Shown here: positions 20,212-29,668 of the stretch, one piece after another
How the letters are laid out: every line of letters starts with the position of its first letter
Numbering within the stretch: position 1 is the stretch's first letter
Assembly (NCBI RefSeq): GCF_947499215.1
Contig: NZ_CANMNI010000001.1
Location: 1,631,523 to 1,695,522, forward strand
Reading direction: 5' to 3'
Length of the DNA: 64,000 nt
DNA from: an uncultured Pontibacter sp.
Lineage (GTDB): Bacteria; Bacteroidota; Bacteroidia; Cytophagales; Hymenobacteraceae
The notes under the pieces: model-generated
The model's input: the letters and a program-made list of their open reading frames with translations, nothing else
Told to the model about the DNA's origin: nothing
Databases searched by the model: none
Made by a program: the position numbers and the translations under genes

Positions 20212-21279
20212 CTATACCTTACCAAACTGATTAATCAACCGCGTTAATCGCTGAATATCCCCCTCCGTATGCGCACTACTCAAAATAATCCTTGTAATCG
20301 GATTATCGGCAGGCGTCGGGTAGCGGAAACTGGAGATAATCACCCCATGTTCCTGCAGGTATGCCGCTAAACGATGTTCGTGCACCCCGAAAACCGGATA
20401 TCTGTCAAAGTAACTGAATTGCGCGGGTCGCTCCAAATGCTGCAGGAAGTAAGCAATATTCGAAAACAGCTTCTGCCGTGCTTCTTTGAATACCGCCTCG
20501 CATTGCAAAAAGGCATACAGGTAGGCAGGTATGGCCGGGGAAGCACCGCCGAAATAGTGACTGTTCCGCAGCTTATCAATTAGCTCTTTGTCACCCAACA
20601 CCACACCGGCAGGTATACCCAAGGCCTTTCCCATCGAACTTGCAACCACCAATCGTACATTCGGCTGCAGACGAGCCTTTAGCTGCGCGAACACACCGGC
20701 TCCGTCTTCTCCCGTTACCCCAAAGCCATGCGAATCATCGACTATCAGCGTGATTTGCTTGTCGGCGGGCAAGGCACTCAGCCAACTGAAACCATGGTTG
20801 CGAGCCTTGAGTGGGTCGAGGGAATTGCAGACCAGTATAATGTACTTCTCTTTGGAGCCCTGCACTTGCTGCAGCATGGGGCCTACCCAAGCGTCGTAGT
20901 TACCAATGACTTCATCAGTAATGCTGCGCCACATGGCCGGATGTGTGTTAGGGGCATAGATAAAGTATCCGCTTCCAACTAAAACTTGGACCAGCGCCTG
21001 ACAAGCCAGATAACCCGACGACATGGTAAATGCAGCCTCTGCACCAGTATAGCTTGCCAGATAGTCTTCTGCCTCCTCAAACACCCGCAGCTGCAGATTG
21101 GAGTTACGGGAGCTGGAGTAGTTGGTGCCGTAGCGTGCCATTCCCTCCAGCACACAATGCCTGAATTGCTCATTCACAGGTATACCCAGATAGGAGGTTC
21201 CGCTGAAAAACAGAAACTCCTCCCCTTTTACCACCAAGGTGCGCCCCGGCAGTTGGTCTGTGTATACCTTGTTGCCCAT
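20212..21279 (-). CDS. PLP-dependent alpha-oxoamine synthase/KBL-like aminotransferase
   Basis: IVDDSHGFGVTGEDGAGVF and SSMGKALGIPAG PLP lysine context. Confidence 0.85.
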   Translation of the reverse strand: MGNKVYTDQLPGRTLVVKGEEFLFFSGTSYLGIPVNEQFRHCVLEGMARYGTNYSSSRNSNLQLRVFEEAEDYLASYTGAEAAFTMSSGYLACQALVQVLVGSGYFIYAPNTHPAMWRSITDEVIGNYDAWVGPMLQQVQGSKEKYIILVCNSLDPLKARNHGFSWLSALPADKQITLIVDDSHGFGVTGEDGAGVFAQLKARLQPNVRLVVASSMGKALGIPAGVVLGDKELIDKLRNSHYFGGASPAIPAYLYAFLQCEAVFKEARQKLFSNIAYFLQHLERPAQFSYFDRYPVFGVHEHRLAAYLQEHGVIISSFRYPTPADNPITRIILSSAHTEGDIQRLTRLINQFGKV

Positions 21280-22298
21280 TAGGCTATGAGTGTGGCGCCG
21301 GTGCCGTTTACGTTTTCGCTGTAGCTTACTTTGCCTTGCTCAATGGTTACGCCAGTGGCGATGTCTTTGCTTAGCAACAGGGCACCGTCCATGTCCACGT
21401 AGTCGAGCATAGGCAGCAATTGCGCGATGGCCGATATACCTACGCTGGATTCTGTCATACAGCCGACCATCACTTTCATACCCAAGCTCTTGGCTTCGGC
21501 AATCATACGGCGGGCTGGCGTCAGGCCGCCGCACTTCACGAGCTTAATGTTGATGCCATGGAACAGGCCGTGACATTTGGCTACGTCGGCTTCCGTGATG
21601 CAGCTTTCGTCGGCAATCAGGGGCAGTTCGGAGCCCTCGTATACCTTTTTCATGCCCTCTAAATCGTCGGCTTTCATAGGTTGCTCGATAAACTGCACGC
21701 CTAGTTCTTTCAGCTGTTTTGAGTTCTCGATGGTTTCCTCCACACCCCAAGCGCAGTTGGCGTCTACACGGAAGATAGCATCGGTGTGCTTGCGCAGCTC
21801 TTTGATGATGGCCACGTCTTCTTTCGTACCCAACTTGATTTTGTAAAGCGGCCACGGCATTTCCTGCAGTTTCTTCACCATGTTCTCCACCGTGTCGATA
21901 CCAATGGTGTAGTTGGTGAGCGGCATGTTTTTCGCCTCGAGCCCCCACAGTTTGTAGAGTGGCTGGCCTTTCATTTTACCGAACAGGTCGTTGGCAGCCA
22001 AATCCAGCGCGCAAAGAGCGAAAGGGTTATCGGCTAGATGTGGTTGCATCTGTGCCCAGAACTCCTCTGGCGAAGTCAGCTCGGTTGACTCGATTTGCTC
22101 ACGGATATTCTCCAGCGCTTTGGTCATGCTCTTGATGGTGAAGCCGTAGTATGGATTGCTGGTCGCCTCGCCATAACCTTTGTGCTCCCCGTGCTGCAGT
22201 TCCACAATCATAGTCGGCTGCACATCGCGTGAGTCGTAGGAGATGGTAAAGGTATGCCGCAGTGGCAAGTCAAAAGAGCGTATCGTTAGTTTCAACAT
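21279..22298 (-). CDS. Dipeptide epimerase (L-Ala-D/L-Glu epimerase-like, enolase superfamily)
   Basis: YKIKLG, RVDANCAW, IEQPM, ADES, KCGGLTPA; TAATG overlap with the next gene. Confidence 0.88.
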   Translation of the reverse strand: MLKLTIRSFDLPLRHTFTISYDSRDVQPTMIVELQHGEHKGYGEATSNPYYGFTIKSMTKALENIREQIESTELTSPEEFWAQMQPHLADNPFALCALDLAANDLFGKMKGQPLYKLWGLEAKNMPLTNYTIGIDTVENMVKKLQEMPWPLYKIKLGTKEDVAIIKELRKHTDAIFRVDANCAWGVEETIENSKQLKELGVQFIEQPMKADDLEGMKKVYEGSELPLIADESCITEADVAKCHGLFHGINIKLVKCGGLTPARRMIAEAKSLGMKVMVGCMTESSVGISAIAQLLPMLDYVDMDGALLLSKDIATGVTIEQGKVSYSENVNGTGATLIA

Positions 22299-22356
22299 AG
22301 TGTTGGTCGTTTGTGTGGTCAGGTATAGATTAGGTTGTTGTTTCTGTTTTAAAGCT

Positions 22357-22481
22357 TTCTATAGCATGGCGCGAGCGTCCTCGCTCGTGACTACTATCGT
22401 GGGGCCTCCGGCCCATTTTTATTCTTAGCGGCCAGAGGCCCCACTATATTGAGCACGAGCGAGGACGCTCGCGCTATAAAG
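22357..22481. repeat. Long imperfect inverted repeat element (arms about 50 bp)
   Basis: CTATAGCATGGCGCGAGCGTCCTCGCTCGTG...GGGGCCTCCGGCC / GGCCAGAGGCCCC...CACGAGCGAGGACGCTCGCGCTATA; half copy at 32479-32526. Confidence 0.85.
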
Positions 22482-22485
22482 AATC

Positions 22486-23862
22486 TTAATACTTCTCGTG
22501 CACCTCCGTCATAATACGCTCCATGGCACTTCTTATTTCAGACGAAGATGTTTTAAAGTTGTTGTTCATAAAGCTGTACATCAACAGCTTGCCACTCTTT
22601 GTAATGATGTAACCGCTTTGGTTGTGTACGTGAGAGAGCGTGCCTGATTTACCAAATACGAAAGGTACATCGGCCTTGTAGATGTTCCGGAAAGTGCCGG
22701 GTCTGCCGCCGACAGCAAGCATAGGCAGGAGCTTCTCTCTTGGGCGCTCGGCATGCATTTTCTGTAAGAGCGCGATGATGCTGCGCGGCGTGAACATGTT
22801 CATGGAAGAGAGACCCGAACCGTCAATCCACACCGGTGGATCTTGCAGGTCGGACAGGTAGGTTATCACGGCGTGTTTGATAGCCCGCTCTACCGAGAGC
22901 GTATCCGAAAAGGTGCCGGAGCTCAAGAGTAGCAATTGCTCGGCCATCAGGTTGTCGCTCACTTGCAGCATGCGTTTGAATACGGTATCGGCGGGCAGAC
23001 CGTAGAGTATTTGAGCACCCGCAGGTATTGGGCGCTTCACCAGTTTGACAGGACGCTTCAAGGTGTCGGCCAGAAGCTGCACTGTCAGTTCGGGTGACGT
23101 GATAAAAGGCACTTCCTGCGAGAAGGCTATTGCTGCGCGTTTCGGGTTGTAGGCAATCTCGTTTGTGCGCCAAGCTCTTCGGAAGGTATCGCGGTGCGCG
23201 TTCGGCGTTGTATCCGGCTTCACCTGTTTTCTGAAGAAAGCCGGCGTAGTGGTATAGGCAGTGGTGCTGTCTTTCTTGAATTTCACGATGTTGCCGTGAA
23301 TCGGGAAAGGGCTACGCTCCGGCTGGTAATAGTAGTTATAATCGTCCCAGCCCCAGTTAGTCGCGAAGGGCGTGCTGGTCATGGGCGCCTCGATGTAGTA
23401 GAGTTTCTCCTTGCGGTTCTTCAGAAAATCGTAAGCGATGTTGTTTTGCAGGTCCATGTGCGTGAAGGTCGGATCGCCCGTGCCCCAGAAGATCAGCGAG
23501 TCGCCTTTGGCTACGTACTTGAGCGCAGGTATAGAATCGCCCAGCATTTTGGAGGCAGCATAAAACGTGAACAGTTTCGTATTGGAAGCTGGCACGAAGT
23601 ACTTGTCGGCATTGTGCTCCACCACCGCCTTGCCCAACTCGGGGTCGTACAGCACAAAGCCGACAAAGCTCTGTTGCAGGGTCTCCAGCTCCAATACCTG
23701 TCGCTTTATCTCCGCCGGTCCGTAAGGCGGTGTTACAGGCGTCTCCGCTACGGGCTTGGCGGCGCTACAGCCGAGTAGGAAGAGCAAGCCGAGGCAGGGG
23801 ATTAATTGTAAGGTATAGTGGGTGAGTAGGGGTTTGGTCATAGCTATTCTTTTATCGTCCAA
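22486..23862 (-). CDS. D-alanyl-D-alanine carboxypeptidase/endopeptidase (PBP4, S13 family)
   Basis: VPASNTKLFT (SxxK), SDNLMAE (SxN), FGKSGTLSHV (KSG); lipoprotein-type signal. Confidence 0.87.
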   Translation of the reverse strand: MDDKRIAMTKPLLTHYTLQLIPCLGLLFLLGCSAAKPVAETPVTPPYGPAEIKRQVLELETLQQSFVGFVLYDPELGKAVVEHNADKYFVPASNTKLFTFYAASKMLGDSIPALKYVAKGDSLIFWGTGDPTFTHMDLQNNIAYDFLKNRKEKLYYIEAPMTSTPFATNWGWDDYNYYYQPERSPFPIHGNIVKFKKDSTTAYTTTPAFFRKQVKPDTTPNAHRDTFRRAWRTNEIAYNPKRAAIAFSQEVPFITSPELTVQLLADTLKRPVKLVKRPIPAGAQILYGLPADTVFKRMLQVSDNLMAEQLLLLSSGTFSDTLSVERAIKHAVITYLSDLQDPPVWIDGSGLSSMNMFTPRSIIALLQKMHAERPREKLLPMLAVGGRPGTFRNIYKADVPFVFGKSGTLSHVHNQSGYIITKSGKLLMYSFMNNNFKTSSSEIRSAMERIMTEVHEKY

Positions 23863-24713
23863 GTAGTACAGTTCAACAGACCGCCGTGTAAACCTATTTG
23901 GTTAAAATTGATGGTTTCTATTGTCCGCTTTGGGTAAATGCTTTTAAACAGTTTTACCACTTCTTCATCCCTATTCCCAAAAACCTCAAAAATGGGTACA
24001 ACAATTAGATCCTTTACCTCCAAGAAGTTCACATAGCAACCAATCGCACTATCCGTATAATGCTTGCTTTTGAATTCAAAAAAGGGGATGTCAATGTAAT
24101 CAAGACCATACGATTGGATAATAGGCTTTATGCCTTTTACCCAATAAGTAAATTCAGCATTTCTGTCATTCCCAACAAGAGTATTATGATCTAAAAAACG
24201 AATCAATCCGTCGGCATGGCCAGTCATGTCTGATTTAATCTGCGGAATAATGATTACTTCAACTTCAAGCAATTCTTCAATTTCTGAAATCAGTTTCGAT
24301 TTAGATGAATACTCGGGATTTTCATCAAATATACGGTCAGTCAAGATTGCCCTATCAGACCAGTTTACAAGGTTTCCACCATCCAAATTAATGTTTGAAA
24401 ATCTGGCTTTTATTCCGTTTGCCTCACACACTTCTTTCGGGTCTGACTGAAGTACTGCATCATCTTTCAGGTAAGATGGCTCATATCGGAATTGCACATA
24501 CTGGCCGTCACCCGTCTGAATCGGCATGTAGTCCCTGCACCAAATATCTTTCGTTTCTTTAATGAATCGATAGTCAATAGAGTACTTGTCAAGCAAGGCT
24601 GTTAGTTGGTTGCAAGACTCACTGAACCTAATGTCTGATTGCAGCAAGTCTGACATCAGAACAGTATTTGTGTCCTTACTTAATATCATTGAATTCCTCG
24701 AATTTCGTGTCAA
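23844..24713 (-). CDS. Agmatine deiminase/peptidyl-arginine-deiminase-like (guanidine-modifying superfamily) protein
   Basis: DIWCRDYMPIQ, NLDGGNLVNW, TGHADGLIRF, LHGGLLNCTTW catalytic Cys region. Confidence 0.82.
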   Translation of the reverse strand: MTRNSRNSMILSKDTNTVLMSDLLQSDIRFSESCNQLTALLDKYSIDYRFIKETKDIWCRDYMPIQTGDGQYVQFRYEPSYLKDDAVLQSDPKEVCEANGIKARFSNINLDGGNLVNWSDRAILTDRIFDENPEYSSKSKLISEIEELLEVEVIIIPQIKSDMTGHADGLIRFLDHNTLVGNDRNAEFTYWVKGIKPIIQSYGLDYIDIPFFEFKSKHYTDSAIGCYVNFLEVKDLIVVPIFEVFGNRDEEVVKLFKSIYPKRTIETINFNQIGLHGGLLNCTTWTIKE

Positions 24714-25206
24714 AGAATGCTTTTCTGTCTTTTAAGTAAGCCAGATAGTCGCCTTCCTCGAAAATATCGCTCTTATCATTGTTGCAGAAGTAGCAAGCAA
24801 GTACACAATTTTCAGGACTGTATGTATTCACTGCCGAATCTCGCCGCTCTATTTCTAAGTATCTTCCTCTTATTCGCTTGCTCTGATTAAATTTCTTTTC
24901 AACCAGCGTAGCAATTACATGTTCGTCTGTTTTACAGTAGTAGCACGCTCCGTCTTGCTTTTTGTGTTGAGCAATATACCACTTGTAAAAAGAGTTGAAG
25001 CTAGTGAATCCGAAGCTTGGCGAGCCCTTTTTACTATGAAAGAGACCTCTAATTCTCTGGATTTTTTTAATCTCATCTGCACGTTCCAAGCCGTACTTTT
25101 TTGTAAAATCCGTTAATTCACCCCTCTTGATTTTAAATTCAGCACATACTTGATCAGCTAATTCTGAATTAATATAGACTTTCTCAAAAAGTAATTCTGC
25201 ATCCAT
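24676..25206 (-). CDS. HNH-type nuclease domain protein
   Basis: CYYCKTDEH ... LEIERRDSAVNTYSPENCVLACYFCNNDKSDIF (CxxC ... N..CxxCN..K); overlaps the deiminase gene by 38 nt. Confidence 0.7.
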   Translation of the reverse strand: MDAELLFEKVYINSELADQVCAEFKIKRGELTDFTKKYGLERADEIKKIQRIRGLFHSKKGSPSFGFTSFNSFYKWYIAQHKKQDGACYYCKTDEHVIATLVEKKFNQSKRIRGRYLEIERRDSAVNTYSPENCVLACYFCNNDKSDIFEEGDYLAYLKDRKAFFDTKFEEFNDIK

Positions 25207-25274
25207 GTTATTGCATCTACAAAGTGTTTGTCAGGAGTATTGTATAGAACTTCATTGTACTATCTCCCCCCAAT

Positions 25275-26189
25275 TTACAAATACTTCTGATACAGGTTAT
25301 ACAGAATCAACTTCTCATCCTCGGTCAAAGGCGCCTCTACATCCGTCTGAATAAAGTGAATCTTGAAAGCCCGCACGGCAGCCTCTGGATTACGCACATC
25401 ATAGCCGATAATGCGCAGGGCGTCGAGTGGGCTAAAGTGCTCGGGCAGCGTATACTTCGGCACGGTCTCCATCATTAGCAAAGGCGTTGTGTCATTCTCA
25501 CCCCCTACCGGCACCTCACGCAGTACTAGTTCCTTTTCCAGCACGTCTTCGTCATACCATAACCCAAAGCCGTGGTCGGCCAGCGTCTTCCACGGGAACA
25601 GCGGGCTCGGGTCTACTTTGCGAACCGGGGCAATATCGGCGTGGCCGATGAAGTTTTCGGCAGGTATACCGTGCTCTTTTTTAAGTTTTCCTAGTACAGC
25701 AATCAGGCTGGTGATCATCTCCTCTGGGAAGGGCTCAGAACCGTTGTTGTCAAGCTCTATACCTATAGATGATGAGTTGAGGTCAGTGTTGTTGCCCCAT
25801 TTTGCTGCGCCGCCGTGCCAAGCACGCATGTGGTCGTGTAACATCTGGTATACCTTGCCGTCGCGTCCGATCACATAGTGCGAACTTACTTGAGTCGAGG
25901 GCATAGTAAAGGTCTTCAAAGTTTGCTCAGTGGAGTTCTGCGCCGTGTGGTGGATGATCACATAATTCGGTTTGCGCATGTTGAAGTTGGTGGTGCCCAC
26001 CCAGTAATCGCCCTGTGGGTAGGTATGCTCGCCGGTCGGGGCCGCAGGTATAGCCCGTAGTGATTTGGCGTAGGCCTTGGCCTGTTTTTTATATGATTTG
26101 TTGGTAGCGGCATAGGGGTTAGTGGCGCAGCTTGCCAGTAGGCTGCAACCTAGCATCAGACTAAGTATGTGAGTAGAAATGCGTTTCAT
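25275..26189 (-). CDS. N-acetylmuramoyl-L-alanine amidase (Amidase_2/AmpD-like), lipoprotein
   Basis: YVIIHHTAQNS, SSHYVIGRDGKVYQML, WHGG, SIGIELDN, IGHADIAPVRKVDPSPLFPW. Confidence 0.92.
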   Translation of the reverse strand: MKRISTHILSLMLGCSLLASCATNPYAATNKSYKKQAKAYAKSLRAIPAAPTGEHTYPQGDYWVGTTNFNMRKPNYVIIHHTAQNSTEQTLKTFTMPSTQVSSHYVIGRDGKVYQMLHDHMRAWHGGAAKWGNNTDLNSSSIGIELDNNGSEPFPEEMITSLIAVLGKLKKEHGIPAENFIGHADIAPVRKVDPSPLFPWKTLADHGFGLWYDEDVLEKELVLREVPVGGENDTTPLLMMETVPKYTLPEHFSPLDALRIIGYDVRNPEAAVRAFKIHFIQTDVEAPLTEDEKLILYNLYQKYL

Positions 26190-26325
26190 GCTGTGTTCAC
26201 TTGTTCAGTAGATATATACATTCATATCGGCTATACCTGTCGGTGCTGTATATACCGCAAGTTTAGCGTTAGCGCAACTTGTGATTGGCCATCATGTACA
26301 ACCATCAGTTTCTGCTTCGCTCAAA

Positions 26326-26357
26326 TTGGGGGTGTGGCTTAGAAGCCACACCCCCAA
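26326..26357. repeat. 32-bp perfect palindrome in divergent intergenic region
   Basis: TTGGGGGTGTGGCTT AG AAGCCACACCCCCAA. Confidence 0.85.
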
Positions 26358-26430
26358 CCCCCGACTTATAGGTATACCCGCCTTATCATCGTATATTTGA
26401 CAATAACCCATTACACGACGCCCCTAATAT

Positions 26431-26476
26431 TGCTTTTATTTGCAGGAATTTAAAAAATTACCGCAAATAAAAATGC
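26431..26476. promoter_or_regulatory. Candidate operator (imperfect inverted repeat) upstream of NagZ-serine hydrolase gene
   Basis: GCTTTTATTTGC ... GCAAATAAAAATGC. Confidence 0.35.
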
Positions 26477-26534
26477 TTATACTCAAAAACTGTTAAATTG
26501 CAGTGTATCTGATATTACAAAAACCTATATCACC

Positions 26535-29500
26535 TTGAAACCATCCTATTACCTTTCACTGGCCTTTGTTCTGATACTGATTTTTGGTGCAAACAACCTC
26601 CAAGGCCAGACCAACAAAGCAAAATCCGGCAAGGCTGCCGCTAAGAAAGCTACTGCCGCTTCGTTTACGCCGGGTCGCGACGCTGAGTTCCTGCAACACA
26701 TTAACAGCCGCTGGGTTGACTCTGTCATGAAAACCCTGACTCCGGAAGAGCGCATTGCGCAACTGATTATGATCCCGGTGTACTCCAACAAGAATCAGGC
26801 GCACATCGACTCGATCAGCAACATCGTGAAGACTTACAAAGTCGGTGGTATGATTTTCTTTCAGGGTGGTCCGGTGCGACAGGCCAAGATGACCAACCGC
26901 TACCAGCAAGAGAGCAAGGTGCCGCTGATGATATCCATCGACGGTGAGTGGGGTCTTGCCATGCGTCTCGACAGCACGGTTCGCTTCCCGTACCAAATGG
27001 CCTTGGGCGGTATCGACAACGAGCTTCTGATCTACGAAATGGGTGCCGAGATTGCCCGCCAGTGCAAGCGACTAGGCGTGCATGTGAACTTCGCCCCGAC
27101 TGTAGATATCAACAACAACGCGAATAATCCGGTAATTGGCTTCCGCTCTTTCGGCGAAGACAAGTATAACGTGGCCAGCAAGTCGCTGGCTTACATGAAA
27201 GGTATGCAGGACAACCACGTGTTGGCCAGCGCCAAGCACTTCCCGGGCCACGGCGACACCAACGTGGACTCGCACTACGGTCTGCCACTCATCAACTTCT
27301 CCCGCATTCGCCTCGACTCAACTGAACTGCATCCTTTTCGTGCCCTGATGGACAAAGGACTGGGCAGTGTGATGGTCGCGCACATGAACATCCCGGTGCT
27401 CGACAACACACCAAACCTTGCTTCTACCCTTTCTAAGCCGATTGTAACGGACTTACTCAAGAACGAGCTGAACTATAAAGGCATCGTGTTTACCGATGCC
27501 CTGAACATGCAGGGGGTGGCCAAGTTTTACCCGCCGGGTGTGGTGGATGTAAAGGCACTAGTAGCTGGTAACGATGTGATGCTAAACACGATGGACGTAA
27601 AAACGACCATTGAAGAAGTAAAAAAAGCCATCGCCAACAAGGAAATCACACAGGCCGAGATTGACTTCCGCGTACGCAAAGTACTCGCCGCCAAGCAATG
27701 GGTGGGCCTCGACAAGTGGGAACCCATCGAGACGAAAAACCTGATTGCCGACCTCAACAATCCGCACGCGCAGTACCTGAACCGACAGCTGACCGAGGCT
27801 TCACTCACACTCCTGCGCAACAAAAACCACATTCTGCCAATCCAGACGCTGGACACCTTGAAAGTAGCGGCACTGGCGATTGGCACGAAAAAGGAAACCG
27901 CTTTCCAGCGTGATCTTGCCCGCTATACCCAAGTGGACACGTTCTTCCTGCAACCGACTAACTCTATCGAAGACCTGTTGCGCATGAAGGAAAAACTGAA
28001 AGATTATAACCTGATCATTGCAGGTGTTCACTCGCTGCAACTCAAGGCGGGCAGTAGCAATTTCGGTATCACGGCCGAGATGAACCTGTTCCTGAAAGAG
28101 CTTATCCGCACCAAGAAAACGATCGTGAGCGTGTTCGGCAACGTGTACAGCCTCGCCGAAATGGAGAGCCTCGACAAAGCCGACGCTGTGATAGCCGCTT
28201 ATCAGGAAAATCCGACCACGCAGGACCTTGTTTCACAGATGATTTTCGGAGGTATAGGTGCCTCGGGCAAACTGCCGGTTACGGTGAGCAATGTCTTTAA
28301 AATTGACGACGGTTTACTGACTCGCAGTGGCTGGCGCATGGCCTACTCTATGCCAGAGGCCGTAGGTATCAAATCGCAGGATTTGGCAGGTATAGACTCG
28401 CTCGTGCACCAAGCCATACGTGAAGAAGCCGCTCCGGGTGCTCAGGTGCTGGTGGCCAAAGACGGCAAGGTGATCTACCACAAAGCTTTCGGTTACCATA
28501 CTTACGACAAGGAGCAAGCTGTGCGTGTCGACGACATCTACGACTTGGCCTCTGTGACTAAAATCAGCACAACCATGGCTGCATTGATGCGTCTGAAAGG
28601 GGAAGGCCGTTTCGATGAGAACCAGACGCTCGGCACCTACCTGCCGATGGCTGTCGGCACGAACAAAGCCGATCTGAACTACCGCGACATCCTGACGCAC
28701 CAAGCCCGCCTCAAGGCTTGGATCCCGTTCTGGAAAGAGACAGTGAGGAAGAGCGGCAACTTTAAGTGGCGCACTTTCAAGGCGGACTCTACACGCAGAT
28801 TCCCGATTAAAGTAGCCGACAACCTGTACATCCATCGCAAGTATTCTGACAAGATTTACAAGGAGATTATGGAGTCGCCGTTGAACGAAAAGCCGGGCTA
28901 TGTGTACAGCGACCTGTCTTTTATTCTGGCCCCGAAAGTAGTCGAGAGTATCACAGGCGTAGGTTTTGAAACATACCTGCAGAACTCCATCTACCAGCCG
29001 ATCGGAGCGACTACACTGACGTTTAATCCATACAAGCGTTACCCTGCCTCACGTGTTGTACCCACCGAGTTTGAGCCGCACTTCCGCAAGCAAACCTTGC
29101 ACGGCACCGTGCATGACGAAGGCGCTGCCATGTTGGGCGGTGTGAGCGGTCACGCGGGGCTGTTCGGCAATTCCAACGACGTAGCCAAGCTGATGCACCT
29201 ATACCTGAACGACGGCATGTATGCCCACAAGCGCTACATCGCCGAGAACGTGGTGAAGGACTACAGCAAATGCCAGTTCTGCGAACAAGGCAACTACCGT
29301 GCCCTCGGCTTCGACCGTCCGGCTAAACCGGGTGCACCGAACAGCAACGCCGCGCCAAGCGCCCCGGTAGAGAGCTTCGGCCACTCCGGCTTTACGGGCA
29401 CTTATACGTGGGTAGACCCGGTAAACAACCTCGTGTATGTGTTCTTGAGCAACCGCGTAAACCCGACCCGCGAGAATAACAAGCTCGGCAAACTCAACAC

Positions 29501-29582
29501 CCGCACCAATGTGCTGCAAGTGGTGTACGATGCCATGGGCAAGAGCAAAGAGAAACAGCCTGCAGAGGCTTCCGCGAACTAA
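26535..29582 (+). CDS. Fusion: GH3 NagZ-type beta-N-acetylglucosaminidase + serine beta-lactamase-fold hydrolase (AmiE-like)
   Basis: KHFPGHGDTNVDSHYGLP (NagZ His dyad loop) and LASVTKIST (SxxK), YSD, HSG; TTG start codon with signal peptide. Confidence 0.92.
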   Translation: MKPSYYLSLAFVLILIFGANNLQGQTNKAKSGKAAAKKATAASFTPGRDAEFLQHINSRWVDSVMKTLTPEERIAQLIMIPVYSNKNQAHIDSISNIVKTYKVGGMIFFQGGPVRQAKMTNRYQQESKVPLMISIDGEWGLAMRLDSTVRFPYQMALGGIDNELLIYEMGAEIARQCKRLGVHVNFAPTVDINNNANNPVIGFRSFGEDKYNVASKSLAYMKGMQDNHVLASAKHFPGHGDTNVDSHYGLPLINFSRIRLDSTELHPFRALMDKGLGSVMVAHMNIPVLDNTPNLASTLSKPIVTDLLKNELNYKGIVFTDALNMQGVAKFYPPGVVDVKALVAGNDVMLNTMDVKTTIEEVKKAIANKEITQAEIDFRVRKVLAAKQWVGLDKWEPIETKNLIADLNNPHAQYLNRQLTEASLTLLRNKNHILPIQTLDTLKVAALAIGTKKETAFQRDLARYTQVDTFFLQPTNSIEDLLRMKEKLKDYNLIIAGVHSLQLKAGSSNFGITAEMNLFLKELIRTKKTIVSVFGNVYSLAEMESLDKADAVIAAYQENPTTQDLVSQMIFGGIGASGKLPVTVSNVFKIDDGLLTRSGWRMAYSMPEAVGIKSQDLAGIDSLVHQAIREEAAPGAQVLVAKDGKVIYHKAFGYHTYDKEQAVRVDDIYDLASVTKISTTMAALMRLKGEGRFDENQTLGTYLPMAVGTNKADLNYRDILTHQARLKAWIPFWKETVRKSGNFKWRTFKADSTRRFPIKVADNLYIHRKYSDKIYKEIMESPLNEKPGYVYSDLSFILAPKVVESITGVGFETYLQNSIYQPIGATTLTFNPYKRYPASRVVPTEFEPHFRKQTLHGTVHDEGAAMLGGVSGHAGLFGNSNDVAKLMHLYLNDGMYAHKRYIAENVVKDYSKCQFCEQGNYRALGFDRPAKPGAPNSNAAPSAPVESFGHSGFTGTYTWVDPVNNLVYVFLSNRVNPTRENNKLGKLNTRTNVLQVVYDAMGKSKEKQPAEASAN

Positions 29583-29592
29583 CCATGAAAGT

Positions 29593-29627
29593 ATAGCCGT
29601 CCCAGAGAAATGGGACGGCTATCTTTT
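29593..29627. terminator. Terminator
   Basis: ATAGCCGTCCCA gagaaa TGGGACGGCTAT + T-run. Confidence 0.88.
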
Positions 29628-29668
29628 TATACATCGTTGAATCATCGCTATACCTTAAATGCACTCCG

